Assembly: GCF_900141775.1 (NCBI RefSeq)
Contig: NZ_FSRI01000003.1
Location: 124,001 to 188,000, forward strand
Source of the DNA: Salinivibrio sp. ES.052
GTDB taxonomy: Bacteria > Pseudomonadota > Gammaproteobacteria > Enterobacterales > Vibrionaceae
Length of the DNA stretch: 64,000 nucleotides
Reading direction: 5' to 3'
Shown: piece by piece, positions 1-9,020 of the stretch
Position numbering within the stretch: position 1 is the first letter of the stretch
How the letters are laid out: every line of letters starts with the position of its first letter
Position numbers and translations under genes: made by a program
Notes under the pieces: generated by a model
Told to the model about the DNA's origin: nothing
Database searches by the model: none
Seen by the model: only the letters and a program-made list of their open reading frames with translations

Positions 1-268
1 TCCGTATGGGCAAACCGCCAGTTATCAAACCATCTCTAACACCATTGGTAACCCTAAAGCGAACCAAGCCGTTGGGGGCGCAAATGGTAAAAACCCCATT
101 TCAATTATCATCCCCTGCCATCGTATTATCGGGCGCAATGGGCAATTGGTAGGCTACGGGGGCGGTCTTGCGGCCAAACAAGCCTTGTTGATGTGGGAAG
201 CAACCGGCGAATGGCCAACCACGCTCCCCAGCCCGCAAAGTGGTAAAGAAAAAGCCTTTGTCGCTTAG
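1..268 (+). CDS. ogt: Methylated-DNA--protein-cysteine methyltransferase, 3' part
   Basis: C-terminal 88 codons of an O6-alkylguanine-DNA alkyltransferase, cut by the window edge. The frame begins at base 2 (PYGQTASYQ) and contains the suicidal acceptor-cysteine motif IIPCHRII followed by GRNGQLVGYGGGLAAKQALL, the signature of the Ogt/Ada-C family. The enzyme moves alkyl groups from guanine or thymine in DNA to its own cysteine. The product ends with a roughly 20-residue polar tail. The stop abuts the stop of the convergent GNAT gene, with no spacer. Ogt is preferred over Ada because no Ada-type N-terminal domain can be seen, but the start is outside the window. Confidence 0.9.
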   Translation, partial: PYGQTASYQTISNTIGNPKANQAVGGANGKNPISIIIPCHRIIGRNGQLVGYGGGLAAKQALLMWEATGEWPTTLPSPQSGKEKAFVA

Positions 269-697
269 CTACGCTGCTAACGCTTTTATCAGTCGCTCTG
301 GGGTGAGTTTAAAACCGCAGTGCAGGTAAAAGCTTTGCGCATCGGCTTTGTGATAGCTCGGGACCACTTCAATATGATCACACCCTCTTGCCAATAAACA
401 GGTCTCCGCAGCACTGAGCAACTGGCGGCCGAGGGTCATGTCCCGAAAGTGTTCATCCACCATAATGGTGCTGATGCGCCCGACATGGTTGGATTTATCC
501 AGTTGTAAGATCACGTTGAATGCCACCACGCCTGCCACCAACCCACAAAGCTCGGCGACTAGCACGTTGGCATCCTCTGCATTAATCAAATCGGTGAGCG
601 TTTTCTTCATTTGACGCCACGGAAGTGGGTCAGGCTGACAGCGCTCACACAAGGCGCAAATGGCATCGATATCGTGAAGGGTTGCCTGTCGAATCAT
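269..697 (-). CDS. GNAT family N-acetyltransferase
   Basis: A 142-residue single-domain acetyltransferase of the GNAT fold. The N-terminus MIRQATLHDIDAICAL is the usual first strand and helix. The acetyl-CoA binding region is around residues 72-95 (IMVDEHFRDMTLGRQLLSAA), and the end (SFYLHCGFKLTP) is the classic FY..CGF segment. The usual Q/RxxGxG/A is imperfect here (RDMTLGR), so CoA binding is likely but not proven by motif. The substrate cannot be inferred. It is convergent with ogt and has no operon partner. Confidence 0.8.
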   Translation of the reverse strand: MIRQATLHDIDAICALCERCQPDPLPWRQMKKTLTDLINAEDANVLVAELCGLVAGVVAFNVILQLDKSNHVGRISTIMVDEHFRDMTLGRQLLSAAETCLLARGCDHIEVVPSYHKADAQSFYLHCGFKLTPERLIKALAA

Positions 698-773
698 GGT
701 GTCTTCCTTGGTTGCCGAAGATAAGTCTCTAACATTTGCTATGGGCTAGGCCATTGTGTGGCAGCCCAGCCCC

Positions 774-805
774 AAAGCGATAAAGCGATAAAGCGATAAA
801 GCGAC
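774..805. repeat. Tandem octamer array, 4 copies of AAAGCGAT
   Basis: Four head-to-tail copies of AAAGCGAT (the last ends in C) lie immediately 3' of the pdsO stop codon. This is a perfect short-sequence repeat outside any accepted coding frame. Such arrays expand and contract by slippage; here it could affect only the 3' end of the pdsO transcript. Confidence 0.85.
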
Positions 806-807
806 GA

Positions 808-1527
808 CTACTGTGCCTGTGCCATTTGCCCGCCTTTGACGCGTGAAAGGGTAACGCGACGGTCAAAGAAAAAGCCTTCATTGTCGGCTTGGTCGGCCAA
901 TGGCTGGCTGTCTCCATACGCAACCGTATCTAGCTGCGCCGGATCGACCCCAACCGAGATCAAGTAGTCATAAACCGCTTGCACACGTTGCTCTGACAGC
1001 GCTTGGTTGTAGGCTTTGCGACCCCGTGGGTCGGCATACCCAGCCAATTGCCATTGCGCATCCGGCATTTGCTGAATAAAGCCTGCTAGCTCATCGAGCT
1101 GAATCATAAAGTGGGGTTCAATGTCGGCCGAGCTGGTTCGAAACTGAATATTCATCGCTAAGTCGATATCCTCGATAGAATGTTGCTCGGAGCGCAAGCG
1201 GGCAAGCTCTAATTGAGCTTCGTTATATTTTTGCGTAACAAGACTCAGCTGCTCATTTTTCGCATTCATGGTTTCAATCGTATCTTGCTGCTCCGTCGCA
1301 AGAGTTTCAAAACTCGCGTTCTGGCCCATCACGGTGCCGATAATCGCCCCCGCGACTGCGCCGACCGGTCCTGCCACTAACGCGCCGGCCACCGCGCCGC
1401 TGCCCATCCCGATCAGTTCTGGTTTTTTGTCTCGCTCAACATGTGTGGCGGCCATCCCTTGTGGGGTTGCCACGACAAACATAGAAACCGCGAATACAGA
1501 GTGTGTGAGTGCTTTTTTGATATCCAT
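808..1527 (-). CDS. pdsO: Sortase-system OmpA-like protein PdsO
   Basis: A 239-residue envelope protein. It has a signal peptide (to about residue 27, ending GMAA), a glycine-zipper-like segment at about 38-70 (GMGSGAVAGALVAGPVGAVAGAIIG), a coiled-coil stretch, and a C-terminal OmpA/MotB peptidoglycan-binding domain (GYADPRGRKAYNQALSEQRV). This order and the divergent pdsR/pdsS neighbours match the PdsO family of the marine proteobacterial dedicated sortase system. The start is set at the ATG at 1527, which has GAGGA upstream and opens the signal peptide. An upstream in-frame ATG adds 23 residues that would block the signal sequence. No sortase or sortase target gene is adjacent. Confidence 0.8.
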   Translation of the reverse strand: MDIKKALTHSVFAVSMFVVATPQGMAATHVERDKKPELIGMGSGAVAGALVAGPVGAVAGAIIGTVMGQNASFETLATEQQDTIETMNAKNEQLSLVTQKYNEAQLELARLRSEQHSIEDIDLAMNIQFRTSSADIEPHFMIQLDELAGFIQQMPDAQWQLAGYADPRGRKAYNQALSEQRVQAVYDYLISVGVDPAQLDTVAYGDSQPLADQADNEGFFFDRRVTLSRVKGGQMAQAQ

Positions 1528-1732
1528 AATGTCCTCGAAAATATGCTTGTTGTGCCGTGCTGGCGATGAGGACATTAAAACAAGCCGATCAGGCATTTTG
1601 CGGGAGCAAAAATGGCAATGTGGCGATCAATTGTGGCAAAAAAATGGCAATTGCGCGGAATCCGGCAAAAGGGGTTTTCTATGCGCTGAGTTTGGGTATA
1701 GTCACTGCAACACTCGTTACCTATCCCGTACC

Positions 1733-2431
1733 ATGAAGCAGATAGCAATTGTTGAAGATGAAGCCGCCATTCGCGATAACTATGCCGATGTGATTCGTCG
1801 CCAAGGCTATCAGGTCAATACCTACGCCGATCGTCCATCCGCCCAAACCGCTTTTGAGCAACGTCTACCCGATTTAGCCATTATCGACATTGGTCTGGGG
1901 AATGAAATTGACGGCGGCTTTGCGCTATGCCAAGCCCTGCGTGCGATGTCTGCAACAGTGCCGATTATCTTCTTAACCGCTCGGGATAGTGACATTGACA
2001 CAGTGGTGGGGCTGCGAATGGGCGCCGATGATTACTTGACCAAAGACGTCTCACTGCCTCACCTGATGGCACGCATTGCCGCGTTGTTTCGCCGCAGTGA
2101 TCTCTTGGCTCAAGCGCCGGCTAGCCAAGTAACGAGTCTGCATTGTGGCCCGCTGAATCTTGACTTGGATCGGATGCGAGTTTACTGGCATGACACCTTG
2201 ATCGATCTCACTGTGACCGAGTTTTGGATGGTTCATGCCTTGGTTAAGCGTCCGGGCCATGTCAAAAGCCGTCAAGCGTTAATGGATGAAGCCCATGCGG
2301 TGGTGGACGACAGCACCATTACTTCGCACGTGAAACGGATCCGTAAAAAGTTTCTTGCCGTCGATAGCCAATTTAATTGCATTAGCACCGTCTATGGCAT
2401 GGGATATCGCTGGGATGAGGAACACCCATGA
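1733..2431 (+). CDS. pdsR: Response regulator of the dedicated sortase system (OmpR family)
   Basis: A 232-residue two-domain regulator. The receiver domain has acidic E8/D9, phospho-acceptor D52 (AIIDIG), T82 and K104. The C-terminal winged-helix DNA-binding domain runs from about residue 135 to 230 and ends VYGMGYRWDE, typical of OmpR/PhoB. Its stop overlaps the start of the kinase gene (ATGA), so the two are translationally coupled. The start is the ATG followed by KQIAIVEDE; a much longer open frame upstream runs antisense through pdsO and is rejected. Assignment to the sortase-associated branch rests on the PdsO and PdsS neighbours. Confidence 0.85.
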   Translation: MKQIAIVEDEAAIRDNYADVIRRQGYQVNTYADRPSAQTAFEQRLPDLAIIDIGLGNEIDGGFALCQALRAMSATVPIIFLTARDSDIDTVVGLRMGADDYLTKDVSLPHLMARIAALFRRSDLLAQAPASQVTSLHCGPLNLDLDRMRVYWHDTLIDLTVTEFWMVHALVKRPGHVKSRQALMDEAHAVVDDSTITSHVKRIRKKFLAVDSQFNCISTVYGMGYRWDEEHP

Positions 2432-4680
2432 GCCTGAGTCGACTGCGTCGTTATGGCTTAAAAGGACGTCGCTGGGTGCGAGAAGGGCTGGCCGGGATCC
2501 GCACCAAGATTGTAATTCTCTCGAGTTTTCTACTGCTGCTACCCTATTTGGGCTACCAGTACGTGTGGGAAATGGAAAGTGTTTTACGCCAAGGCCAAGA
2601 GCAGACCCTAATGGGCACCGCACGGGCCTTTGCGATGGGCATGAACGATAGACCCTCTTTGTTTACCTACCATGATGCGCCCTCTCAACTCGATCCAGGT
2701 AAAGATTTACACGCCTTTCGTCTGAATCATACCGTCACACTGGATGGAGATCTCAGTGATTGGCAACACGATCGCCATCATCAACGAGTGTACCAACGTG
2801 ATGGGCTTATTTTTACTCAGCACCCTTATCACAGTGATCAATTGTCACTCTCTGTGCTCACCGGCAGTAACAAGCAGGCGGTCTATTTTGCTCTCAATGT
2901 CACCGATGCAACACCGACACCCTCACAAGATAGCGGGGATGTCGCCAGTCAAGATCATCTTATTATCGCTCTTACTTCACCACAGGGTGCCTTTTATCGC
3001 GTAGCACTCAGCCAGACGGCAGGCTCAGACAATGCCCACGTGATACATATGGAAAGTGGTCTACCTTCACGCTCAGATCACCGTACCCATCAAGATATAA
3101 CCGAAGGGCCCCCGCAACCCTTACCGATTGCTGCAAAGTGGCGAGCAGTCGATAAAGGTTATCATATTGAAATCAAACTTCCCGCAAACTGGGTCGGCCA
3201 GCAATTGGGGCTGGCTTACTATGATCTCGACAATAACTTCGAGCGACCATTGCGCGCCATTATTGGTACGGCCTCCACCCGAACACCCACCACGCTTGGC
3301 AGCTTTATGATGCCTTCTGCCACGATTCAAACCTTAATTGAGCGGATGAATAACAACGCGTCACGTGTTTGGGTGGTGGATCAACACAGCCGCGTCCTCG
3401 CCAAAGATGGCGATATCCAAACATCCAATGGCGTATGGCAATCACAGGCTGAGCAAAAAGAACAGAGTGGGCTGATTGCCTGGCTAACCAACACCCTCCT
3501 CCGCCCTTGGTACGACCGTTTACTCGTTACCCCTCCCGATCACTTTATTGATGCCATGCAGCAGGCTTCGATTTACAAAGGCGTGCAGGCGCAACAAGCT
3601 TTACAAGGTCGCCCCTACGCAGGCTGGCGAAGTTCAGATGATAACCAAGCCATGATTCTTTCCGCTGCTTACCCTATTTGGCTAGATGATGAGGTAGCAG
3701 GTGCGGTGATCGTTGAAGAGACCACAAACGGCATTCGTAGCCTACGGAATGAAGCCTTAGAAACCCTTTTTTCTGTCATGCTCGCGGTGATCTGTACTGG
3801 GGTATTATTACTGCTTCTGTTTGGATCACACATTGCAAAACGTCTGCGTCGTCTGCAACACGAAGCTGACCACGCTATTGATAGTCAAGGACGCGTCATG
3901 GGCGTGATTACCACCACTCATAGCCACGACGAGATCGGACGGCTCTCACGGACCATTTCTGAGATGGTCGGGCGCATTGCCGGATACAATCACTATTTGG
4001 AGAAAATGACATCCCGTTTATCCCATGAACTGCGCACACCGATTGCGGTAGTACGCTCATCACTTGAAAACATGACCTACACCCAAACCGACCCGGGCCA
4101 ACTCACTTACATTAACCGCGCCCAAGAGGGGGTCCATCGCCTTGCCGGTATTCTATCAACGCTTACCGAAGCAACACGCCTAGAACAGAGTTTTGATAAT
4201 GCGGATAAAGAGTCAGTGAACCTCAATGCGCTGCTGGAAGGGTGCACACAAGGGTATCAGCTCGCTTATCCTGAGACACATTTCGCCCTGACATTGCCCG
4301 CGCAAACGATAGAAGTAGAGGGAGTGCCTGACTACTTGGCGCAATTACTGGACAAACTCATCTCCAACGCGGTGGAATTTGATGACGGTCGGGCGCCGAT
4401 TACACTGGCTCTCACGTTAGAAGCGCACCAAGTGGCAGTGACAGTGAGTAATACCGGGCCACTTCTACCAGAGCCGATGCGGGATCAATTGTTTAACTCA
4501 ATGATCAGTGTCCGTCCCGATAACCATGGCTCGGATAAGCCGCATCTCGGTTTGGGACTTTATATCGCCAGACTGATTGCAGACTTTCATCACGCTCACC
4601 TCGACGCGACGAACCGCCCGCAACAAGACGGCGTGACACTGTCACTTTCCTGGTCGACCACACAAATAACAAGTCGATGA
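2428..4680 (+). CDS. pdsS: Sensor histidine kinase of the dedicated sortase system
   Basis: A 750-residue membrane kinase. TM1 is at about residues 28-46 (IVILSSFLLLLPYLGYQY). A large periplasmic region follows, containing a CBM9/DOMON-like domain starting near TLDGDLSDW. TM2 is at about 447-467, then HAMP, HisKA with phospho-acceptor H533 (LSHELRTPIAV), and HATPase with LISNAVEFDD and GLGLYIARL. The long CBM9-like sensor domain is characteristic of the marine sortase-system kinase family. It is predicted to sense an envelope carbohydrate-like or structural ligand (inference) and to phosphorylate D52 of PdsR. Confidence 0.85.
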   Translation: MSLSRLRRYGLKGRRWVREGLAGIRTKIVILSSFLLLLPYLGYQYVWEMESVLRQGQEQTLMGTARAFAMGMNDRPSLFTYHDAPSQLDPGKDLHAFRLNHTVTLDGDLSDWQHDRHHQRVYQRDGLIFTQHPYHSDQLSLSVLTGSNKQAVYFALNVTDATPTPSQDSGDVASQDHLIIALTSPQGAFYRVALSQTAGSDNAHVIHMESGLPSRSDHRTHQDITEGPPQPLPIAAKWRAVDKGYHIEIKLPANWVGQQLGLAYYDLDNNFERPLRAIIGTASTRTPTTLGSFMMPSATIQTLIERMNNNASRVWVVDQHSRVLAKDGDIQTSNGVWQSQAEQKEQSGLIAWLTNTLLRPWYDRLLVTPPDHFIDAMQQASIYKGVQAQQALQGRPYAGWRSSDDNQAMILSAAYPIWLDDEVAGAVIVEETTNGIRSLRNEALETLFSVMLAVICTGVLLLLLFGSHIAKRLRRLQHEADHAIDSQGRVMGVITTTHSHDEIGRLSRTISEMVGRIAGYNHYLEKMTSRLSHELRTPIAVVRSSLENMTYTQTDPGQLTYINRAQEGVHRLAGILSTLTEATRLEQSFDNADKESVNLNALLEGCTQGYQLAYPETHFALTLPAQTIEVEGVPDYLAQLLDKLISNAVEFDDGRAPITLALTLEAHQVAVTVSNTGPLLPEPMRDQLFNSMISVRPDNHGSDKPHLGLGLYIARLIADFHHAHLDATNRPQQDGVTLSLSWSTTQITSR

Positions 4681-4790
4681 TTGATCTAAGCGACGCTGGC
4701 CTCAATACTGAAAACACCGCCTAACATAAGGGGACTTCGTCAGTTAACCCTGATGACAAGAGAGTCACCCACTTTATTAAGCAAGGAGCC

Positions 4791-5462
4791 ATGATGATTG
4801 AGTTTTATTCTGCCGCGACGCCCAACGGTCAAAAGGTCGCGATTGCGCTAGAAGAAATGGGGTTAGCGTATAATCTCCACGCCATGGATCTCATGGCGAA
4901 TGAACAAAAGCAGCCAGATTTTTTGGCGATCAATCCAAATGGGCGTATCCCGGCGATTGTCGATAAGGACAATGATGATTTTGCGGTTTTTGAATCCGGG
5001 GCTATTTTGCTATACCTCGCTGAAAAAACAGGCCAGTTTTTACCTCAAGATCCGAAGGCACGTTCGCAAGCTGTCCAGTGGTTAATGTTTCAGATGGGAG
5101 GCGTTGGCCCCATGATGGGACAAGCGAATGTGTTTTATCGTTATTTCCCTGAAAAAATCCCCGCCGCGATCGAACGCTATCAAAAAGAAAGTCGACGCCT
5201 GCTCGAGGTAGTTGACCATCAATTACAAAAGCACGCTTATCTTGCCGGTGACAGCTATACCGTCGCAGATATGGCTACCTGGCCTTGGGCCAGAATTCAT
5301 GAATGGAGTGGTGTCGACGTAAGCGGGCTCGACGCATTGAAAGCTTGGTTAGAAAAACTGGCTGAGCGTCCGGCATGTCAAACCGCTTTAGTGACCCCAG
5401 CACCGGGTGAAGCCACCGACGAAGAACGCGCCAAGCAAGTACGAAGCATGGTGACCCGCTAG
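4791..5462 (+). CDS. Glutathione S-transferase, YfcG/nu-class-like
   Basis: A 223-residue cytosolic GST. It has an N-terminal thioredoxin-like domain ([20 protein letters not shown], then NPNGRIPAI with the cis-proline, then [11 protein letters not shown]) and an all-helical C-terminal domain with [11 protein letters not shown]. The TPNGQK motif in place of a catalytic Tyr/Ser/Cys matches the YfcG/YghU nu class, which mostly reduces disulfides using glutathione. AAGGAG lies only two bases before the first ATG, so the second ATG at 4794 may be the real start. It is monocistronic. Confidence 0.85.
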   Translation: MMIEFYSAATPNGQKVAIALEEMGLAYNLHAMDLMANEQKQPDFLAINPNGRIPAIVDKDNDDFAVFESGAILLYLAEKTGQFLPQDPKARSQAVQWLMFQMGGVGPMMGQANVFYRYFPEKIPAAIERYQKESRRLLEVVDHQLQKHAYLAGDSYTVADMATWPWARIHEWSGVDVSGLDALKAWLEKLAERPACQTALVTPAPGEATDEERAKQVRSMVTR

Positions 5463-5503
5463 AAAAACCGATATACTTTTGCCCAGAGAAACATCTCTGA
5501 ATA

Positions 5504-5530
5504 GAGAGGTAGCTGTTTGGGCTACCTCTC
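5504..5530 (+). terminator. Strong stem-loop after the GST gene
   Basis: A perfect 10-bp inverted repeat, GAGAGGTAGC / GCTACCTCTC, with a 7-base loop. No T-tract follows, so it is at best a weak intrinsic terminator; it may instead protect the mRNA 3' end. Confidence 0.45.
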
Positions 5531-5558
5531 GTTGACTAACCATGTTTGAGGCACTTTT

Positions 5559-5765
5559 GTGTTAACTCCCTGTATCGGTCATTGTCGCCGCGAAGATGAT
5601 GTATGTATCGGTTGCAAACGCACGCTCGACGAAATTATTCGCTGGGGCAATATGACCGACGATCAACGTGCCACGGTTATGGCTCAACTCTCGCAAAGGC
5701 CTGAGCCTCAATCGGCTGAGCCACCACGCCGCTCAAGAAACCCGTTCAAACGCCGTCTCGGCTGA
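5559..5765 (+). CDS. DUF1289 family small cysteine protein
   Basis: A 68-residue protein with the DUF1289 layout: TPCIGHC, then CIGCKRTLDEIIRWGNM, four cysteines likely to bind metal, and a basic C-terminal tail (RRSRNPFKRRLG). It starts with GTG preceded by GAGG seven bases upstream. The biochemical role of the family is unknown. Its 3' end overlaps the convergent HTH gene by 33 bases. Confidence 0.85.
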   Translation: MLTPCIGHCRREDDVCIGCKRTLDEIIRWGNMTDDQRATVMAQLSQRPEPQSAEPPRRSRNPFKRRLG

Positions 5766-6113
5766 TGGTGCCAGTGGTTTGCGGTATTCGATAACGACGG
5801 TATGTCCCTCGTAGTAAACGGCTTCAATCTCACCATCGACAACCACCTTACTCGTCACCAATACGTCTTGGCTCACTTGCTCACGATCACGTAAGCTGGG
5901 CAGGATTTTGTTTGGCTCAACGCCCATGACTTGACAAAAAGCGAATACAAACCGGCTATCAAGTACGCCATCGCCATGAATGCAGCGAGAAAACGTGAGG
6001 TGGCTCGTTTCTAATTTCTTCGCCATTTCACTCTGTGTAATCCGTGCTTTGGCTTTGTAAGACATCCACGTTTCGTACAAAGCTTGCCTGTCTTGTTCGT
6101 CAAACGTCATCAT
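5733..6113 (-). CDS. XRE-like helix-turn-helix transcriptional regulator
   Basis: About 126 residues. The N-terminal half has a lambda-repressor-like HTH: ARITQSEMAKKLETSHLTFSR, then VFAFCQVMGVEPNKILP. The C-terminal half is a short beta-rich segment (VVVDGEIEAVYYEGHTVVIEY). Two adjacent ATGs (6113, 6110) with GGAA upstream are the likely starts; an 18-residue extension lacks a good ribosome site. The target is unknown. It is convergent with the DUF1289 gene, and a head-to-head arrangement with the next gene leaves room for a shared promoter region. Confidence 0.75.
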   Translation of the reverse strand: MMTFDEQDRQALYETWMSYKAKARITQSEMAKKLETSHLTFSRCIHGDGVLDSRFVFAFCQVMGVEPNKILPSLRDREQVSQDVLVTSKVVVDGEIEAVYYEGHTVVIEYRKPLAPSAETAFERVS

Positions 6114-6262
6114 GATTTCCAATGGGTATATAATGCATAAGCAGTCAGGGTAACAAGTCAACTCCACACAATGTCAGTCTTCCGTTAACCCCAGGTAAAT
6201 CTTGCCGGATACCGCGCGCTCGGTTAGGATCCACTCATGAGTATTACCTTGAGAGTTACCCA

Positions 6263-6505
6263 ATGGATGTCAATTTAGCCAACCTCCCTGCTGACCAGAA
6301 ACAAAAAATAGAGCTGGATAAACAAGCCGCCTATGCCGTTTGGAAAGTGGTCAACAACCAAGCACCACAAAACCTTTTCGAGCAAGAAGCCAATGCACTG
6401 GTTGATTGGCAGCGTGACGTCTATTTGACGTCGGTTGAGAAATATCGCGCGCAACCTGAGGCCTTTATTATCCCAAATACTGAGCCTCACACTCACGAGC
6501 GCTAA
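6263..6505 (+). CDS. Small hypothetical protein
   Basis: An 80-residue, soluble, charged protein (MDVNLANLPADQKQKIELDK...). No signal peptide, membrane segment or cysteine motif can be seen. It is rich in Gln and Glu and ends in HTHER. It lies divergently from the HTH gene and is followed by a gene-free stretch. I do not recognise the family. The codon pattern looks genuine, but the ribosome-binding site is weak (GAGAG eleven bases upstream). Confidence 0.55.
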   Translation: MDVNLANLPADQKQKIELDKQAAYAVWKVVNNQAPQNLFEQEANALVDWQRDVYLTSVEKYRAQPEAFIIPNTEPHTHER

Positions 6506-6549
6506 TGCCCTATCAGGACAGTGGACATCGAAACAGCCCATCCCAATTA

Positions 6550-6588
6550 ACCGTGTCCACTTTTACATTGACCGTGTCCACTTTTACA
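6550..6588. repeat. Two 18-base direct repeats, period 21, in a 519-base gene-free stretch
   Basis: ACCGTGTCCACTTTTACA occurs at 6550-6567 and again at 6571-6588. A partly related GTGTCCACCCATCGC lies near 6752 and a reverse GTGGACATCG near 6522. The arrangement recalls multiple terminal repeats of some insertion-sequence ends, but no transposase remnant was found beside it. The rest of 6506-7024 is non-coding and A+T-rich toward the chemoreceptor gene. Confidence 0.7.
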
Positions 6589-7024
6589 ACGAACTCACCA
6601 TCGATCCGACCCGGCGCCAAACTGTGCTCACTCTGGTTTTGCTCATAGAAAGTATGGCTCAGCCGTCTATCTGATGTTGCCAATGATGACAAATTGACAT
6701 GACCCACACTGTTTTAAACGGCCTCACCTGCCTGACTTTTCTTACCCATTGCGTGTCCACCCATCGCTAAATTGTCATACATTTTTTCATTTTTAATTTG
6801 GCAAAATCAGACAACTCACTCTAGTGTTATTCTTATCAAGAAGTCTTTTATATTTGGCGTAAAACTTGTATATACACGAATTTGAAAGACAGTGTTGGCT
6901 GGGTGACTCCTTGGTGGCCTGATAGAAACCGTATAAGAAAGCGGACAAAAAAGCGCCCATCTCGCAAAGGAAACACCCTTACTTTTTAGACAGTTTAATA
7001 CGCTCTCAGTAAGGGGTAATCGCT

Positions 7025-8935
7025 ATGACCTTAGGGTTTAAATCTCGCATTATTATGGGGGTTGGACTGTTAGTCACCCTCTCACTTGTCGTACTCGGCT
7101 CTCTCAACGCATTATCTCTTCGCGACCGAATGGTTGATGCTTTGGTGACACAAACCCAAAACAAGCTTGATCACCATGTTACGGAGTTAGAGCAGCTCGT
7201 ACAGTCTCAGCTGAATGCCATCGAGCAAGGTGCTAACCATTTCTCAACAGGCTTAGCGGGACAAGAGAATGTTGCACAAGTACGGATGTTGGCAGACACT
7301 GCAGGCATCGCCAATGTGATCATGACTTATGAGAGCGGTCGCTCGTATATGTCGAATCACTCAGGGGATGGGGTCACGACCAACGAGTACAATTTCCGAA
7401 ATCGCGATTGGTATCGCACGGTCAAATCAGATCAATCGATCCACCTCACCGACATCTATACCGATAAAGTGACCGGTGAAAAAGTCATTAGTGCGGTTGC
7501 CCCGGTGTTCGAGAATGGACGCTTCATTGGTGCCTTGCTGGGTGATATTCCACTGAAAAATGTGATCACTCAGGTTAGTGAAATGCGCTTTGCGGGGGGC
7601 GCGGCTACCCTCACAGATCAAAATGCGGCTTTTTTCGCCAGTGATGATCCCAATGACATTGGTAAAACCCCCTCTCAGGTCAGCTCTAACTTTTCTGAAA
7701 TGGAGCGCATGTTTCGCGATAGCGAACAAGGGCATCTAACGTTCCCCTACAGTGGCATCCAGTTTGACGGCTATTTTCAACGCGTCAATCTTACGGAAGG
7801 TCGTTATTGGACGTTGATGGTCTTTGTCGACCAAAAAACCGCGCTTGCGAGTGTTCGGGATGCGCAAATAGAGTCGGTGGGAACAGGTTTATTGCTGTTG
7901 CTCATCAGTCTCGGTGCGATTTATGCGATTATTCAGATATCGTACCGGCCCCTACTCAAACTCAAAGAGGCTGTGCTTGATTTATCCCGAGGGGAAGGTG
8001 ACCTCACGACTCGGCTCGACGTGAATGGCAATGACGATTTAGCTCAAATCAGCGATGGTTTTAACCGATTTATCGAAAACCTACAGGGAATGATACGCAG
8101 TGTGGCTGAATCCAGCCAGGCTATTTCGGCGAATATTAGCCAGTTATCGCAAACCACCAGTGAGAATGAATCCGTATTAGAAGCGCACTCTGCGGAAACC
8201 GAGCAAGTGGTAACCGCCATCACTCAGATGAGCGAGAGTGCTCGAAACATCGCCGAGAACGTGTCGCAATCGAACAATATTACTGCCTCTGCCAGTAAAG
8301 AGGCGAGCCAATCGCTAAAAGTCGTTGATAATGCGGTAGTCACCGTCAGCGCGCTGGTCGACGAAGTCGAAGAGATGTCTGGACGGATTACGAGCATGAA
8401 TAAAGATGCCAACCGGATCAGTGATGTACTGACAGTCATTGGTGAGATCTCAGAACAAACTAACTTACTGGCATTAAACGCTGCCATTGAAGCCGCTCGT
8501 GCTGGCGAACAAGGCCGTGGGTTTGCGGTGGTGGCTGACGAGGTACGCGCGCTGGCCGCACGCACCCAAAGCAGTACCACCGAAATCTCTGACATGCTAA
8601 CGGCCCTACTCGATGGCACGTCCAGCGTGGTTGATGCAATGGAGAAAACCAAAGAACAGTGCCAGACAACTGCTGACAAAACGTCAGAAGTCTCTAGCAG
8701 CTTGACCATTATGAGTTCATCTGTCACCGAAATTGATGATGTAAGCACCCAAATCGCTACCGCCACCGAGCAGCAAAGCTCCGTTGCAGAAGAGCTCAGT
8801 AAAAACATGCTTTCTATTCGCGACATGGTCAGCAAGCTGGTGGAAAGCGGTAACCAAACGACGGCAGCCACTCAGTCACTCACTCACTCTAACGAGGAAT
8901 TGGACCGCATGGTTAACAACTTCAAATTGCAGTAA
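7025..8935 (+). CDS. Methyl-accepting chemotaxis protein with dCache sensor
   Basis: A 636-residue chemoreceptor: TM1 (about 10-30), a periplasmic double-Cache domain (about 40-275), TM2 (about 283-305), HAMP and a signalling domain. The conserved hairpin tip ([20 protein letters not shown]) is near residue 480. The ligand region has NRDWY, then IYTDK and LLGDI, which fits the R-x-W-Y...Y...D pattern of amino-acid-binding dCache sensors; an amino acid ligand is therefore a reasonable inference. AAGGGG sits before the ATG. No CheR-docking pentapeptide is seen at the C-terminus (NNFKLQ). It is not in a chemotaxis operon. Confidence 0.92.
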   Translation: MTLGFKSRIIMGVGLLVTLSLVVLGSLNALSLRDRMVDALVTQTQNKLDHHVTELEQLVQSQLNAIEQGANHFSTGLAGQENVAQVRMLADTAGIANVIMTYESGRSYMSNHSGDGVTTNEYNFRNRDWYRTVKSDQSIHLTDIYTDKVTGEKVISAVAPVFENGRFIGALLGDIPLKNVITQVSEMRFAGGAATLTDQNAAFFASDDPNDIGKTPSQVSSNFSEMERMFRDSEQGHLTFPYSGIQFDGYFQRVNLTEGRYWTLMVFVDQKTALASVRDAQIESVGTGLLLLLISLGAIYAIIQISYRPLLKLKEAVLDLSRGEGDLTTRLDVNGNDDLAQISDGFNRFIENLQGMIRSVAESSQAISANISQLSQTTSENESVLEAHSAETEQVVTAITQMSESARNIAENVSQSNNITASASKEASQSLKVVDNAVVTVSALVDEVEEMSGRITSMNKDANRISDVLTVIGEISEQTNLLALNAAIEAARAGEQGRGFAVVADEVRALAARTQSSTTEISDMLTALLDGTSSVVDAMEKTKEQCQTTADKTSEVSSSLTIMSSSVTEIDDVSTQIATATEQQSSVAEELSKNMLSIRDMVSKLVESGNQTTAATQSLTHSNEELDRMVNNFKLQ

Positions 8936-8969
8936 ACCATGATACCCATATCCGTTTAAGCTCACTGAA

Positions 8970-8994
8970 TCAGGCAGCGAACGTGGCTGCCTGA
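8970..8994 (+). terminator. Stem-loop after the chemoreceptor gene
   Basis: A 9-bp inverted repeat, TCAGGCAGC / GCTGCCTGA, with a 7-base loop between the chemoreceptor stop and the next start. No T-run follows, so termination is uncertain. Confidence 0.4.
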
Positions 8995-9020
8995 CCCGCA
9001 CGCAGTTAAGGGTTGTTGTT

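Noticed and set aside
1268-1732. Long N-terminal extension of the response regulator frame
   Set aside because: It runs antisense to pdsO, has Ala/Thr/Pro-rich non-family sequence, and the receiver domain starts cleanly at the ATG at 1733.
8224-8871. 215-residue minus-strand frame inside the chemoreceptor gene
   Set aside because: Low-complexity Ser/Ala/Leu sequence, a typical shadow of the coiled-coil signalling domain.
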